Source of the DNA: Clostridiales bacterium
Lineage (GTDB): Bacteria; Bacillota; Clostridia; Monoglobales; Monoglobaceae
Reading direction: 5' to 3'
DNA length: 64,000 nucleotides
Assembly: GCA_019419865.1 (NCBI GenBank)
Contig: JAHZIG010000006.1
Span: forward strand, 1-64,000
A program made the position numbers and the translations under genes. Numbering within the stretch: the stretch's first letter is position 1; each line of letters begins with the position of its first letter. Shown here in pieces: positions 16,820 to 23,289 of the stretch. The notes below the pieces were generated by a model. The model was not told the origin of the DNA, did no database searches, and saw only the letters and a list, made by a program, of their open reading frames with translations.

Positions 16820-17285
16820 CGGAAGCGAACGCGGCGACGGCGCGGCGGCGCAAATCGGAACGCGTATGCGATGCGGGCGAGAAATTAAGGCTTTCAAAAT
16901 ATATTGCGCCGGAAGAATTAATTTTAAATTAAATCAAAGTATTTTTATGCGTATATTAAACAGCTGTTATAAATGTTATTTTTAATGTTATTTTTTAGGA
17001 TCTTAGTCGATTTATAACCGCCTTAACCGGCGTTTTTTTATCAAAAAAATCGGTTGATTAAAATTGATTTAAACTTAGCGGCGCGAGCGGCGGCTAAACT
17101 CAAATATTTGTAAATATTTCCGAGCGTCTGAATATAATAATCAAGAGCGGGGTTTCAAATTTTATTGAAGCGAAAGGACAAATAGGAGACGAGGGGAGAT
17201 AAATCCCTATAGAGCTCTAAACGTATGGTAAAATACGGGAGATAGGTTGAACAAGCTCTTATTTTATCGAAATGGGGGAGAGAAG
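16820..17285. other. Intergenic region before the lysis cassette
   Basis: About 460 bases without a supported ORF. A weak hairpin CGCC-TTAACC-GGCG followed by seven T near 17020-17040 could be the merR terminator. The remainder is AT-rich with no clear promoter, although TATAAT-like words occur near 17132. Confidence 0.35.
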
Positions 17286-17531
17286 ATGATTTCTTGTATT
17301 GACCCTGAAATAGTCGTAGGACTACTGTCTCTTGCGGGAACTTTGCTCGGCTCCGTACTTGGAGTGTTGACCGCCAACAGACTGATAAAATACCGGCTCA
17401 GCCGGCTTGAGGAAAAGGCCGAAAGCGTCGGCGGTCTGACGGAGCGTTTAACGGCGGCGGAGCAGTCCGTAAGATCCGCCCATCATAGATTGGACGAGAT
17501 GAATGAAAGGATTGATAAACTTGAAAGCTGA
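17286..17531 (+). CDS. XhlA-like small membrane protein of a phage lysis cassette
   Basis: The start is ATG 17286 behind GGGGGAGAGAAG, giving 81 residues; an upstream in-frame start lacks a ribosome site. An N-terminal membrane helix (IVVGLLSLAGTLLGSVLGVL, residues about 8-27) is followed by a basic stretch and a coiled coil with heptads (RLSRLEEKAESVGGLTERLTAAEQSV, then LDEMNERIDKLES). This layout, directly before a holin and an amidase, is that of XhlA/hemolysin-type proteins in Bacillota prophages. It may anchor or time the lysis proteins at the membrane. Confidence 0.75.
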   Translation: MISCIDPEIVVGLLSLAGTLLGSVLGVLTANRLIKYRLSRLEEKAESVGGLTERLTAAEQSVRSAHHRLDEMNERIDKLES

Positions 17532-17775
17532 TACTATCGCAAGAACGATCATATTATTGATCGCGCTGGTAAATCAGGGATTGGTTATATTCGGAAGAGA
17601 TAAGATCCCGATCGCCGACGATACCGTATATCAGGTCGCGAGCCTGCTCGCCACGGCGGCGAGCGCGGTCTGGGCGTGGTGGAAGAACAACAGCGTGACC
17701 CAAAGCGCAATCGAGGCCGACAACTATCTTAAAGAACTGAAAAACAAAGACGGCGAAAAGACGACGTCGGTTTAA
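17521..17775 (+). CDS. SPP1-type phage holin
   Basis: An 84-residue holin-like protein taken from TTG 17521, 8 bases behind GAAAGGA; ATG 17503 is an alternative. It overlaps the previous gene by 11 bases. The sequence KADTIARTIILLIALVNQGLVIFG, followed by a second hydrophobic helix (VYQVASLLATAASAVWAWWKNNS) and an acidic/basic tail, matches the SPP1 holin family. It would form pores that let the amidase reach the cell wall. It lies 16 bases before the amidase gene. Confidence 0.85.
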   Translation: MKADTIARTIILLIALVNQGLVIFGRDKIPIADDTVYQVASLLATAASAVWAWWKNNSVTQSAIEADNYLKELKNKDGEKTTSV

Positions 17776-17791
17776 AGGGGAGGATTTGAGA

Positions 17792-18652
17792 TTGACAAAG
17801 GTTTTTATTGATCCCGGTCACAACTATTCGGGAGGCGATACCGGAGCTGTCGGCTACGGTCTTAAGGAACAGGATATAAGCGTAAAGGTCGGAAACAAGC
17901 TCAGGGTCCTGCTCGAGATAAACGGGATGGAGGTAAAGTCGAGCCGCGTATCGCTGTACGATAACGTGGGCGACGGAAGCCTGAATTCAAGTCTGTCGAG
18001 CCGAGCGAGTCAGGCGAATCAATGGGGCGCCGATCTCTTTATAAGCGTCCACTGCAACGCGGCCAACTCCAAGGCGTACGGCGCCGAGACGTACGCGTAT
18101 GAGAATGGGACGAAGGCCTATAGACTCGCGGAGTGCGTGCAAAAACGCGTGGTAGAGGAGACGGGAAGGGTTAACCGAGGCGTAAAAACCGCAAGTTTCG
18201 CCGTGCTGAGAAACACGAATATGCCCGCGATACTGGTCGAGACGGCGTTTATCGATAACTATGAGGACAATAAGTTCTTAGGCTCGGAGGAGGGGCAAGA
18301 AAAGCTCGCCGTAGGTATAGCTAAAGGAACGTGCGAATATTTAGGGATCGATTTTAAAGATAAAAATGAAGAAAACGGAGGGTTAAGTATGAGTCAGTAT
18401 GAAGAACTGGTCAAGAAAGACGAAAAACAGGACGAGATAATCAATATCATGGGAGCCGAAATAGACGCGCTGAAACATCCGACCGTCTACAACACGCTTG
18501 AGGAAGTGCCCGAGTGGGCGAGAGACGATATTAAGAATATAGTCGACAGCGGCTACCTCAAAGGCGACGCGGACGGCTTCGGCCTCAGCGAGGATATGCT
18601 GAGACTGCTGGTGATCAACTCAAGAGCAGGGTTATACCAACGTAGCGATTAG
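17792..18652 (+). CDS. N-acetylmuramoyl-L-alanine amidase (phage endolysin type)
   Basis: A 286-residue Amidase_3 enzyme that cuts the bond between muramic acid and the stem peptide. Zinc ligands and catalytic residues are visible: His in IDPGHNYSG, Glu in GLKEQD, His in ISVHCNA and Glu in ILVETAFIDN. The C-terminal part after residue 190 is a linker plus the domain seen in phage amidases (TLEEVPEWARDDIKNIVDSGYLKGDADG). No signal peptide is present, as expected for a holin-dependent endolysin. TTG 17792, 7 bases after AAAGGGGAGGA, is the best start. The last codons and the stop (CAA CGT AGC GAT TAG) lie inside repeat copy B, so the natural C terminus has been changed slightly. Confidence 0.9.
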   Translation: MTKVFIDPGHNYSGGDTGAVGYGLKEQDISVKVGNKLRVLLEINGMEVKSSRVSLYDNVGDGSLNSSLSSRASQANQWGADLFISVHCNAANSKAYGAETYAYENGTKAYRLAECVQKRVVEETGRVNRGVKTASFAVLRNTNMPAILVETAFIDNYEDNKFLGSEEGQEKLAVGIAKGTCEYLGIDFKDKNEENGGLSMSQYEELVKKDEKQDEIINIMGAEIDALKHPTVYNTLEEVPEWARDDIKNIVDSGYLKGDADGFGLSEDMLRLLVINSRAGLYQRSD

Positions 18653-18816
18653 GGATTAGAGAATAGCGAATAGGAGGATGAAAACGCTTTTGTAACGTGA
18701 AAAACGGCTTCTGTAGCGCGATTGGAAAACAAGGTATCGGTTTCCGCAAACAAAGCTGTTTGGCGTTATACGGGCGAATCTCAGCCTCTAATATCTATTA
18801 TCTTAATTACTATGTT
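18639..18816. repeat. ~180-bp dispersed repeat, full copy B
   Basis: It starts AACGTAGCGATTAGGGATTAG inside the end of the amidase gene and ends near ACTATGTT. Internal words CTTTTGTAACGTG and CTTCTGTAGCGCG match copy A. It supplies the amidase stop codon. The antisense promoter of type I module 1 begins five bases to its right. Confidence 0.8.
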
Positions 18817-18820
18817 TGCG

Positions 18821-18849
18821 TTGACAATACGAAAATTTTGATGTATAAT
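18821..18849 (+). promoter_or_regulatory. Promoter of candidate antitoxin RNA 1
   Basis: TTGACA (18821-18826) and TATAAT (18844-18849) with a 17-base spacer. It fires rightwards towards the 3' end of the small toxin gene on the other strand. Confidence 0.8.
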
Positions 18850-18855
18850 AAAAGC

Positions 18856-18945
18856 AGAAAGGGAACTGTTTACGGTTATCCTGGAAACTGACTATTTAAT
18901 ATAGCCGTCGCTTCTCGAATTTTCCGGCGGCTATATTGCTTTCAT
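18856..18945 (+). ncRNA. Candidate antisense antitoxin RNA of type I module 1
   Basis: The transcript expected from the promoter at 18821-18849 would start near 18856. It contains a small 5' stem-loop around AACTGTTTACGGTT and a larger hairpin (about 18898-18937, arms AATATAGCCG and CGGCTATATT) that overlaps the end of the toxin ORF at 18931. It would be complementary to the 3' part of the toxin mRNA. Ends are estimated from promoter and hairpin positions; no strong T-tract follows. Confidence 0.6.
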
Positions 18946-19002
18946 AGAAAAAACTATGAGAAATATAACGATGAGTACAAGTACTCTAATTATATATTTC
19001 AT
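18931..19002 (-). CDS. Candidate type I toxin, 23-residue membrane peptide
   Basis: A 23-codon ORF starting ATG 19002 behind AGAAAGGGGTGAT, encoding a single hydrophobic helix: MKYIIRVLVLIVIFLIV, then a short polar end with Lys (SMKAI). It has its own promoter (TTGACT 19134-19139, TATAAT 19111-19116, 17-base spacer) and a leader of about 100 bases that can fold. An antisense promoter faces it from the other side. A related module lies inverted at 22671-22970 with a different but equally hydrophobic 25-residue peptide, and promoters, ribosome site and hairpins are conserved between the two. Conservation of the ribosome site and hydrophobicity while the peptide sequence drifts argues for a real membrane toxin; function is inferred. 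Confidence 0.7.
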   Translation of the reverse strand: MKYIIRVLVLIVIFLIVFSMKAI

Positions 19003-19110
19003 AAGCAATTATCACCCCTTTCTTCGACATATGTCGTGAATGGGATAACACCTCCCTTCTTTAAGAGAGTAGAGAGGATAACCGCTAAGTTCCGATTTCT
19101 GCTAACGATA

Positions 19111-19139
19111 ATTATATAATATTCGACATACTTAGTCAA
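19111..19139 (-). promoter_or_regulatory. Promoter of candidate toxin 1
   Basis: Reading leftwards: TTGACT (19134-19139), 17 bases, TATAAT (19111-19116), followed by TATCGTTAGCAG, which is also present downstream of the toxin 2 promoter. Confidence 0.8.
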
Positions 19140-19158
19140 TTTACAATTCCTTTACAGA

Positions 19159-19248
19159 GTATTTCACTTCCTCAAACAAACCGTTCGGCGTTATACAAGC
19201 AAATTTTACCCCCTATTCGTTAACGCCTATTATCTTAAAAACTCCGTT
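19159..19248. repeat. Half copy of the ~180-bp repeat next to module 1
   Basis: About 90 bases match the right half of the full repeat: CCGTTCGGCGTTATACAAGC, then AAATTTTACCCCCTATTCG and an ending resembling the palindromic terminus (ACTCCGTT). The other half is absent; the type I module takes its place. Confidence 0.75.
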
Positions 19249-19805
19249 AAGTCAAGTTTAGGGACGTTTTTGTCTATTCTTTTATATATTTTTTTATTAT
19301 ATATATTTATTATTTTTTTATTTTTATTTTACAGTATTAAAAAAAATATCTCTTTTCTCCCTACGGAGCTTGCAAACTACCGTGAAAACGATGTTTTCGC
19401 TAGGGACTTTTGCCAAAAAACACTCCCTAAAACTTCCCTAAAACCGTCTGAAATCTCCCTAGACAAAAAGAGACGTCACTGACATATGCGACGTTTAATG
19501 CGATTGTAATACTGGAAAAATTTTGAAAACTCCCTAAAATTCCGGGAAGCCCGTGAAAACGTTGTTTTTCTAGGGACTTTTATTTTTAGATAGTATTCGG
19601 AACGCAAAATTGTGACAATTGAATTATATAATATTAAAGAGCGGTATAACAACCGCTCTAATGTATGTATTAATCTGGGTATTCAAACGCTTCCGGTAAA
19701 TATGCGTAATCCAATTCCTTCGTGTCGAGTAGGGATTTCTCCCTCGGCTTTATATAACGTTGATCCATTATATATCTATATAAGCCGCGCCGGGGCTTAG
19801 CGTCT
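19249..19805. other. Intergenic region with TCCCTAA/TTAGGGA words and direct repeats
   Basis: No supported gene in about 555 bases. Two 31-base direct repeats (19381-19411 and 19552-19582; CGTGAAAACG.TGTTTT..CTAGGGACTTTT) and several TCCCTAAA or TTTAGGGA words occur. A perfect 8-bp dyad AGAGCGGT-ATAACA-ACCGCTCT lies at 19638-19659, just after a TATAAT; it may be the flavodoxin terminator or an operator. The 70-codon frame from 19270 is a low-complexity hydrophobic stretch and is not called. Confidence 0.5.
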
Positions 19806-20234
19806 TTAGCTTTGCGCGAGCGAGGCGCCCAGGCCTTTGCAGCTTTCGAGAGCGTCGTCGTCCGGAGTCTCGTTGACTATAAGACCTTCGGCGATCAACT
19901 CCGCGCCGTCGGATCTGCAGGCGTCTTCCCAGTTGCGCATCCATTCGCCGTCTCCCCAGCCGTAGGAGCCGAAGAGCGCCAGTTTCTTTCCGCCAAGCTC
20001 CGGCTCCAGCGCCGAGAACATCGGTTCGAACTCGCCTTCCTCGAGTTGTTCCGCGCCCATCGACGGGCAGCCGAAAGCGATCTTTTCGTATCCGCTCATC
20101 ACGTCCGGCGCGAAGTCGGACGGCGTATACATATCGGCTTCATATCCGGCGCTCCGCGCGCCTTCCGCGACCGCGTTCGCCATCATTTCGGTATTGCCGG
20201 TACCGCTCCAATATACTACCGCTACTTTACCCAT
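19806..20234 (-). CDS. Flavodoxin
   Basis: A 142-residue flavodoxin, a small FMN electron carrier. The phosphate-binding loop is YWSGTGNTEMMANAV at residues 9-23 (S/T-x-T-G-N-T form). The two isoalloxazine loops are in FGCPSMGAEQLEEGEF (about 56-71) and FGSYGWGDGEWMRNWED (about 85-101), the latter with the stacking Tyr/Trp. The start is ATG 20234, 6 bases after AAGGAAGTG. It ends the leftward gene group with DUF3793 and DUF2325 genes. Such clusters are usual in Clostridia; I infer a role in iron-poor or redox-stressed growth. Confidence 0.93.
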   Translation of the reverse strand: MGKVAVVYWSGTGNTEMMANAVAEGARSAGYEADMYTPSDFAPDVMSGYEKIAFGCPSMGAEQLEEGEFEPMFSALEPELGGKKLALFGSYGWGDGEWMRNWEDACRSDGAELIAEGLIVNETPDDDALESCKGLGASLAQS

Positions 20235-20335
20235 TTGTATCACTTCCTTATTTATAAGATTATATATGTATCCGTTAGGATTAATTATTTTTCGATCGTC
20301 AGTTTTATCGCGAGGTCTTTTAACGCCTTGGAAAA

Positions 20336-20884
20336 CTATTTAGCGACGGTGAGTTTGCTTATCGACCGTCCTTTTTTATAGCTTGAATAATAGAGCGCGC
20401 TGCATTTTTTGAACTGCGAAAATTTCTTTTCAGCCGCGCTCACGTCCCCGTATACCTTCCAGAAACCGACCAGCTTACAGCCCGCTCCCTTATTCTCGAT
20501 AAAGCCCTTAACGTCCGCTAAAGGATAACCTAAAAACAGTCCTATCTCGTGGGGGAACTCGGCGAACTTATTAAGCCTTCTGCTCAGGTTTTCAAGCAGG
20601 GCGCTAAGCTCAAGCTCGGCGTATCCGCAGCTTTTCAGCAACTCGGCGGCGTCGCCGTCGATGTCGGACATCAGGAAAGAAGGACGGTAGACGTATATAA
20701 GACCTATTCCGCCGCATGCACGCAGCAGCCTTATATATACGCCTTTGGGATTTAATATACCGTTCCATTTTTGAATAAATGAATTTAATCTCGTTATATC
20801 CTCGTAAGGGCAGTTAAAGATGTTGCCGGTCTTGATCCCGGCAAGCGTGGGAGAACAGTGTACGATCAATTGTTCCTCGGACAT
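20336..20884 (-). CDS. DUF3793-family protein
   Basis: A 182-residue protein that I place in DUF3793, a family of unknown function common in Clostridia and often beside flavodoxin. Recognisable blocks are IVHCSPTLAGIKTGNIFNCP at the start, IYVYRPSFLMSDI in the middle, and FPHEIGLFLGYPLADVKGFI followed by CKLVGFWKVYGDVSAAEKKF near the end. Conserved His/Cys early on could bind metal or cofactor, but this is not proven. No signal peptide. It lies between the DUF2325 gene and flavodoxin on the same strand, likely one operon. Confidence 0.85.
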   Translation of the reverse strand: MSEEQLIVHCSPTLAGIKTGNIFNCPYEDITRLNSFIQKWNGILNPKGVYIRLLRACGGIGLIYVYRPSFLMSDIDGDAAELLKSCGYAELELSALLENLSRRLNKFAEFPHEIGLFLGYPLADVKGFIENKGAGCKLVGFWKVYGDVSAAEKKFSQFKKCSALYYSSYKKGRSISKLTVAK

Positions 20885-20924
20885 ATTCGCGCCTCTCCTT
20901 TCTGTTTTTCTATTTTCCCGTTTT

Positions 20925-21215
20925 CTATGCGGTCTGATTCTCGTATTCCTCTAAGATAGACTTGAGCGCGTTCATGGAACTTGAATGGATACGCTCTACC
21001 TTGGTCTTTTCCTTGTCGATCTCGTTTAGCGCGCAAGTCACCATCTTATGCGAGACGGTGTGCGTGAAAAGTATCAGAAGATCGGGAGAGCCTATCTTGT
21101 TCCTGAGCGTTCCCTTCATTTGCGTGAAGACTTTTGCCTTATGTCTATACTGCTTGCACAAACTCTTGTACTTACAGACCATACAGTCGTTTCCTCCGAT
21201 TATAACTATACTCAT
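20925..21215 (-). CDS. DUF2325-family protein
   Basis: A 96-residue protein with the DUF2325 fold signature: MSIVIIGGNDCMVCKYKSLCKQY at the N terminus and LLILFTHTVSHKMVTCALNEIDKEKTKVERIHSSS in the second half. Three Cys (in CMVCKYKSLC) may form a redox or metal site. It is the first gene of the leftward group with DUF3793 and flavodoxin, and two dyad elements lie in the promoter region upstream. Function unknown. Confidence 0.85.
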   Translation of the reverse strand: MSIVIIGGNDCMVCKYKSLCKQYRHKAKVFTQMKGTLRNKIGSPDLLILFTHTVSHKMVTCALNEIDKEKTKVERIHSSSMNALKSILEEYENQTA

Positions 21216-21245
21216 ATCTTAAGTCCGATCCTTTCCTGTAGTTTA

Positions 21246-21361
21246 GTTAGCGACAGCTAACCAAGCCTTAATAATTTAGTCAACCGCTTAGATTTAGGTT
21301 GACTGATTATATAAAATATATTCAAATTCAAATTGACCAAATGAGTTAGCTTTTGCTAACT
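21246..21361 (-). promoter_or_regulatory. Control region with two GTTAGC-N4-GCTAAC dyads
   Basis: Two copies of one perfect dyad flank the probable promoter of the DUF2325-DUF3793-flavodoxin operon: GTTAGC-GACA-GCTAAC at 21246-21261 and GTTAGC-TTTT-GCTAAC at 21345-21360. A TATAAT on the minus strand is at 21306-21311. TTAGC...GCTAA resembles DtxR/MntR-type metal-regulator boxes, so metal control is a reasonable guess. Confidence 0.6.
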
Positions 21362-21686
21362 TTGTTGTTATTATAACAGCGCAGGACTTAAATGTCAAGA
21401 GTTTTTTTAAGAATATACAATATTGTTTTGGTATGATTTTACTAAATGCGCTCTGGCGGGGGGCGCCGCGTTCATATCGAATTTAAGCGTTCGGGTTTTG
21501 TCGACGGAATATTTAACGAGTTGTCAAAATTTTGCGAATAAGTTGTAGAGTACAGTCGTAATTTTTGTGAAAAATCTATTTGTATATTACTATATTGTTA
21601 TGCTATAATTAAAAATATATTACAATATATGTAAAAAATGTAAGTAAAGGTCAAATAGATATGATATAGAAAGAGAAGGTGATAAG
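21362..21686. other. Intergenic region upstream of the ParB-like gene
   Basis: About 320 bases. AT-rich from 21560 on, with TATAAT-like words (for example GCTATAAT near 21603) that probably serve the ParB-like gene. A GAGAAGGTGATAAG ribosome site lies at its end. No ORF that I can support. Confidence 0.4.
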
Positions 21687-22595
21687 ATGTTTTTTGATTC
21701 TTTAAACGAGACGTCGAGGAAAGCGCCGACGGTTACCGAGATCAGCAGGGACGCGCTGCTCAGGAGCGCGTCGGGCGCGGATAAGGAGGGAGAGGTAAAA
21801 CAGACGCCGAACTCGAGTCCGATCCCGGTAAACTCGATTGTTCCGAATCCGAATCAGCCGCGTAAGAAGATCGACGAGGAGGGGCTTGCGGAATTGATAA
21901 GTTCGATCAAGCGCCACGGGCTTATGCAGCCGATAACGGTCAGGCAGGTCAAGCCGTTCGAGTACGAGCTTATCGCGGGTCATAGGAGGCTCGAGGCGGT
22001 CAAGAGGCTTGGAGAGGCTTATATACAAGCCGTCGTAATAGAGGCGGAGGATAAAGAGAGCGCGGTCATGGCGCTGGTCGAGAACATACAGCGGGAGAAC
22101 CTCGGTTATATGGAGGAGGCGGAGGCGTACGCCGCGCTTATTTCGGAGCAGGGGATAACTCAGGAACAGCTCGCGAAAGAACTCGGCAAGACGCAGTCGA
22201 CGATAGCCAATAAGATCAGGCTCTTAAAGCTGAGCCCAAAGGTCAGGAAGATACTCGCGGATAACAACTTGACGGAGCGGCACGCCAGAGCTTTACTTAA
22301 ACTGCATAATGAAAAAGAAAGGGTCGCCGCGTTGGAGATGATCGTTTCCAAAAAGCTGAACGTTGCGAAGACCGAGGAGCTCGTCGAGAGGCTGATCAAG
22401 AAAAACAAAAAGAAGCCGGAGAGCCGGGAGAATACGGCCGTAAAGAGGACGTTCAAGGACGTCAGGATATTCGCCAACACGCTTAAGCAGGCGGTCGAGA
22501 TGATGCGGCGCAGCGGAGTGGACGCGGTCGCGGACAAGAACGAGACCGACAGGTACATAGAGTATACGATAAAGATACCGAAACGTAGAGATTAG
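21687..22595 (+). CDS. ParB/Noc-family DNA-binding protein
   Basis: A 302-residue ParB-superfamily protein, which binds a parS-like site and spreads on DNA as a CTP-dependent clamp. The N-terminal domain (about residues 45-135) has VNSIVPNPNQPRKKID, GLMQPITVRQ and the arginine patch as GHRRLEA (GERR is commoner), then ENIQRENLGYMEEAEAY. A helix-turn-helix follows (ITQEQLAKELGKTQSTIANKIRLLKL), with a C-terminal dimerisation part. No parA is adjacent, so a Noc-like or orphan role is more likely than a plasmid partition pair. The final codons (AAA CGT AGA GAT TAG) belong to the half repeat at 22582, which supplies the stop. Confidence 0.9.
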   Translation: MFFDSLNETSRKAPTVTEISRDALLRSASGADKEGEVKQTPNSSPIPVNSIVPNPNQPRKKIDEEGLAELISSIKRHGLMQPITVRQVKPFEYELIAGHRRLEAVKRLGEAYIQAVVIEAEDKESAVMALVENIQRENLGYMEEAEAYAALISEQGITQEQLAKELGKTQSTIANKIRLLKLSPKVRKILADNNLTERHARALLKLHNEKERVAALEMIVSKKLNVAKTEELVERLIKKNKKKPESRENTAVKRTFKDVRIFANTLKQAVEMMRRSGVDAVADKNETDRYIEYTIKIPKRRD

Positions 22596-22655
22596 GAAGG
22601 TGAAGTTTGCTTCTTTAACGCCTGGCGGTTTTGTTTGCAGAAATGGAATACTCTG
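22582..22655. repeat. Half copy of the ~180-bp repeat next to module 2
   Basis: It begins AACGTAGAGATTAGG inside the ParB-like gene and continues GTGAAGTTTGCTTCTTTAACG to GGAATACTCTG. It matches the inverted right half of the full repeat and the half copy at 19159-19248 in opposite orientation. Confidence 0.75.
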
Positions 22656-22670
22656 TAAAGGAATTGTAAA

Positions 22671-22699
22671 TTGACGGATTACGTCGAATGATGTATAAT
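22671..22699 (+). promoter_or_regulatory. Promoter of candidate toxin 2
   Basis: TTGACG (22671-22676), 17 bases, TATAAT (22694-22699), followed by TATCGTTAGCAG-like sequence shared with module 1. The leader to the toxin start is about 75 bases. Confidence 0.8.
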
Positions 22700-22781
22700 T
22701 ATCGTTAGCAGATAAGAGGTAATTAATGAGCGGTTAGCCATCTCCTATTGTCGTAAGTGCGACAGAAAGGGGGTGATACTT

Positions 22782-22859
22782 ATGTGGAATCCTTTATTTT
22801 TGAAAATATTGGTTTCTATTATCATATTTTTGGTAATAGTTTCACAAAAAGTAATATAA
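22782..22859 (+). CDS. Candidate type I toxin, 25-residue membrane peptide
   Basis: A 25-codon ORF starting ATG 22782 behind AGAAAGGGGGTGAT. The peptide is one hydrophobic helix (MWNPLFLKILVSIIIFLVIV) ending in a short polar tail with Lys. Its last codons overlap the terminator hairpin of an antisense RNA (22851-22864 with 22878-22891, 13 of 14 pairs). The arrangement of promoter, leader, tiny membrane peptide and convergent antisense promoter is that of type I toxin-antitoxin loci such as txpA/ratA or bsrG/SR4. The peptide is shorter than those toxins and I do not recognise its family. Too short for usual gene finders. Confidence 0.72.
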   Translation: MWNPLFLKILVSIIIFLVIVSQKVI

Positions 22860-22935
22860 CCGCCCCATAGCCAAATAGGCGATTATATTACAGCGACTAT
22901 ATTCGGCTAACCGTTTTACGGTTTACCTCTTTTCT
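22846..22935 (-). ncRNA. Candidate antisense antitoxin RNA of type I module 2
   Basis: Starting about seven bases after its -10, the RNA would read leftwards from about 22935. It forms a 5' stem-loop (AAACCGTAAAACGGTT) and ends with a long hairpin (22891-22878 with 22864-22851) followed by TTTTTG on the minus strand, a convincing intrinsic terminator near 22846. It is therefore about 90 bases and complementary to the whole 3' end of the toxin mRNA including the last toxin codons. Confidence 0.7.
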
Positions 22936-22941
22936 GCTTTT

Positions 22942-22970
22942 ATTATACACCAAATTTTTAGTATTGTCAA
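22942..22970 (-). promoter_or_regulatory. Promoter of candidate antitoxin RNA 2
   Basis: Reading leftwards: TTGACA (22965-22970), 17 bases, TATAAT (22942-22947). It is a consensus promoter, stronger in sequence than the toxin promoter, as expected for an antitoxin RNA. Confidence 0.85.
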
Positions 22971-22971
22971 C

Positions 22972-23147
22972 AACGTAGAGATTAGGGATTAGCGATTAGG
23001 AACGTGAATTGTTTTTGAAGCCGTGAAAACGGCTTCTGTAGCGTGATAGAAAAACAAAGTATTCCATTCCGCATACGTTTTCGTCAGGCGTTAAAGCGGC
23101 AAATTTCACCCCCTATTCGCTATTCGCTAATCCCTAATCTCTACGTT
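22972..23147. repeat. ~180-bp dispersed repeat, full copy D
   Basis: The cleanest copy: it starts AACGTAGAGATTAGGGATTAG and ends CTAATCCCTAATCTCTACGTT (split across its arm), so the terminal inverted repeats are nearly perfect over about 28 bases. It lies directly upstream of the kduI promoter and directly beside the antitoxin promoter of module 2. Confidence 0.88.
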
Positions 23148-23166
23148 AATTTCTATGTTGTTTCTC

Positions 23167-23195
23167 TTGCATATTCTCGGCCTATGTGTTAAAAT
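23167..23195 (+). promoter_or_regulatory. Probable promoter of kduI
   Basis: TTGCAT (23167-23172), 17 bases, TAAAAT (23190-23195), about 95 bases before the kduI start. Confidence 0.55.
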
Positions 23196-23289
23196 CAATA
23201 TAGTTATATCGGGGCTTTATGGCTTGACGCAGTTCAGGCGCGATTTGGCCTCGAAAATTAAGGAAAATGAAAAACAGGAGGAGTTTAAA

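Noticed and set aside
17041..17285. Riboswitch in the leader of the lysis cassette
   Set aside because: I looked for known aptamer cores and saw none; the stretch is AT-rich and unstructured by eye.
19270..19482. 70-codon hydrophobic ORF starting with TTG
   Set aside because: The hydrophobic half is a T/A low-complexity run and the other half reads through the repeated TCCCTAA words; no ribosome site.
23155..23289. Upstream extension of kduI
   Set aside because: The extra 45 codons lack a ribosome site and the extension overlaps the likely promoter; the family starts at the later ATG.
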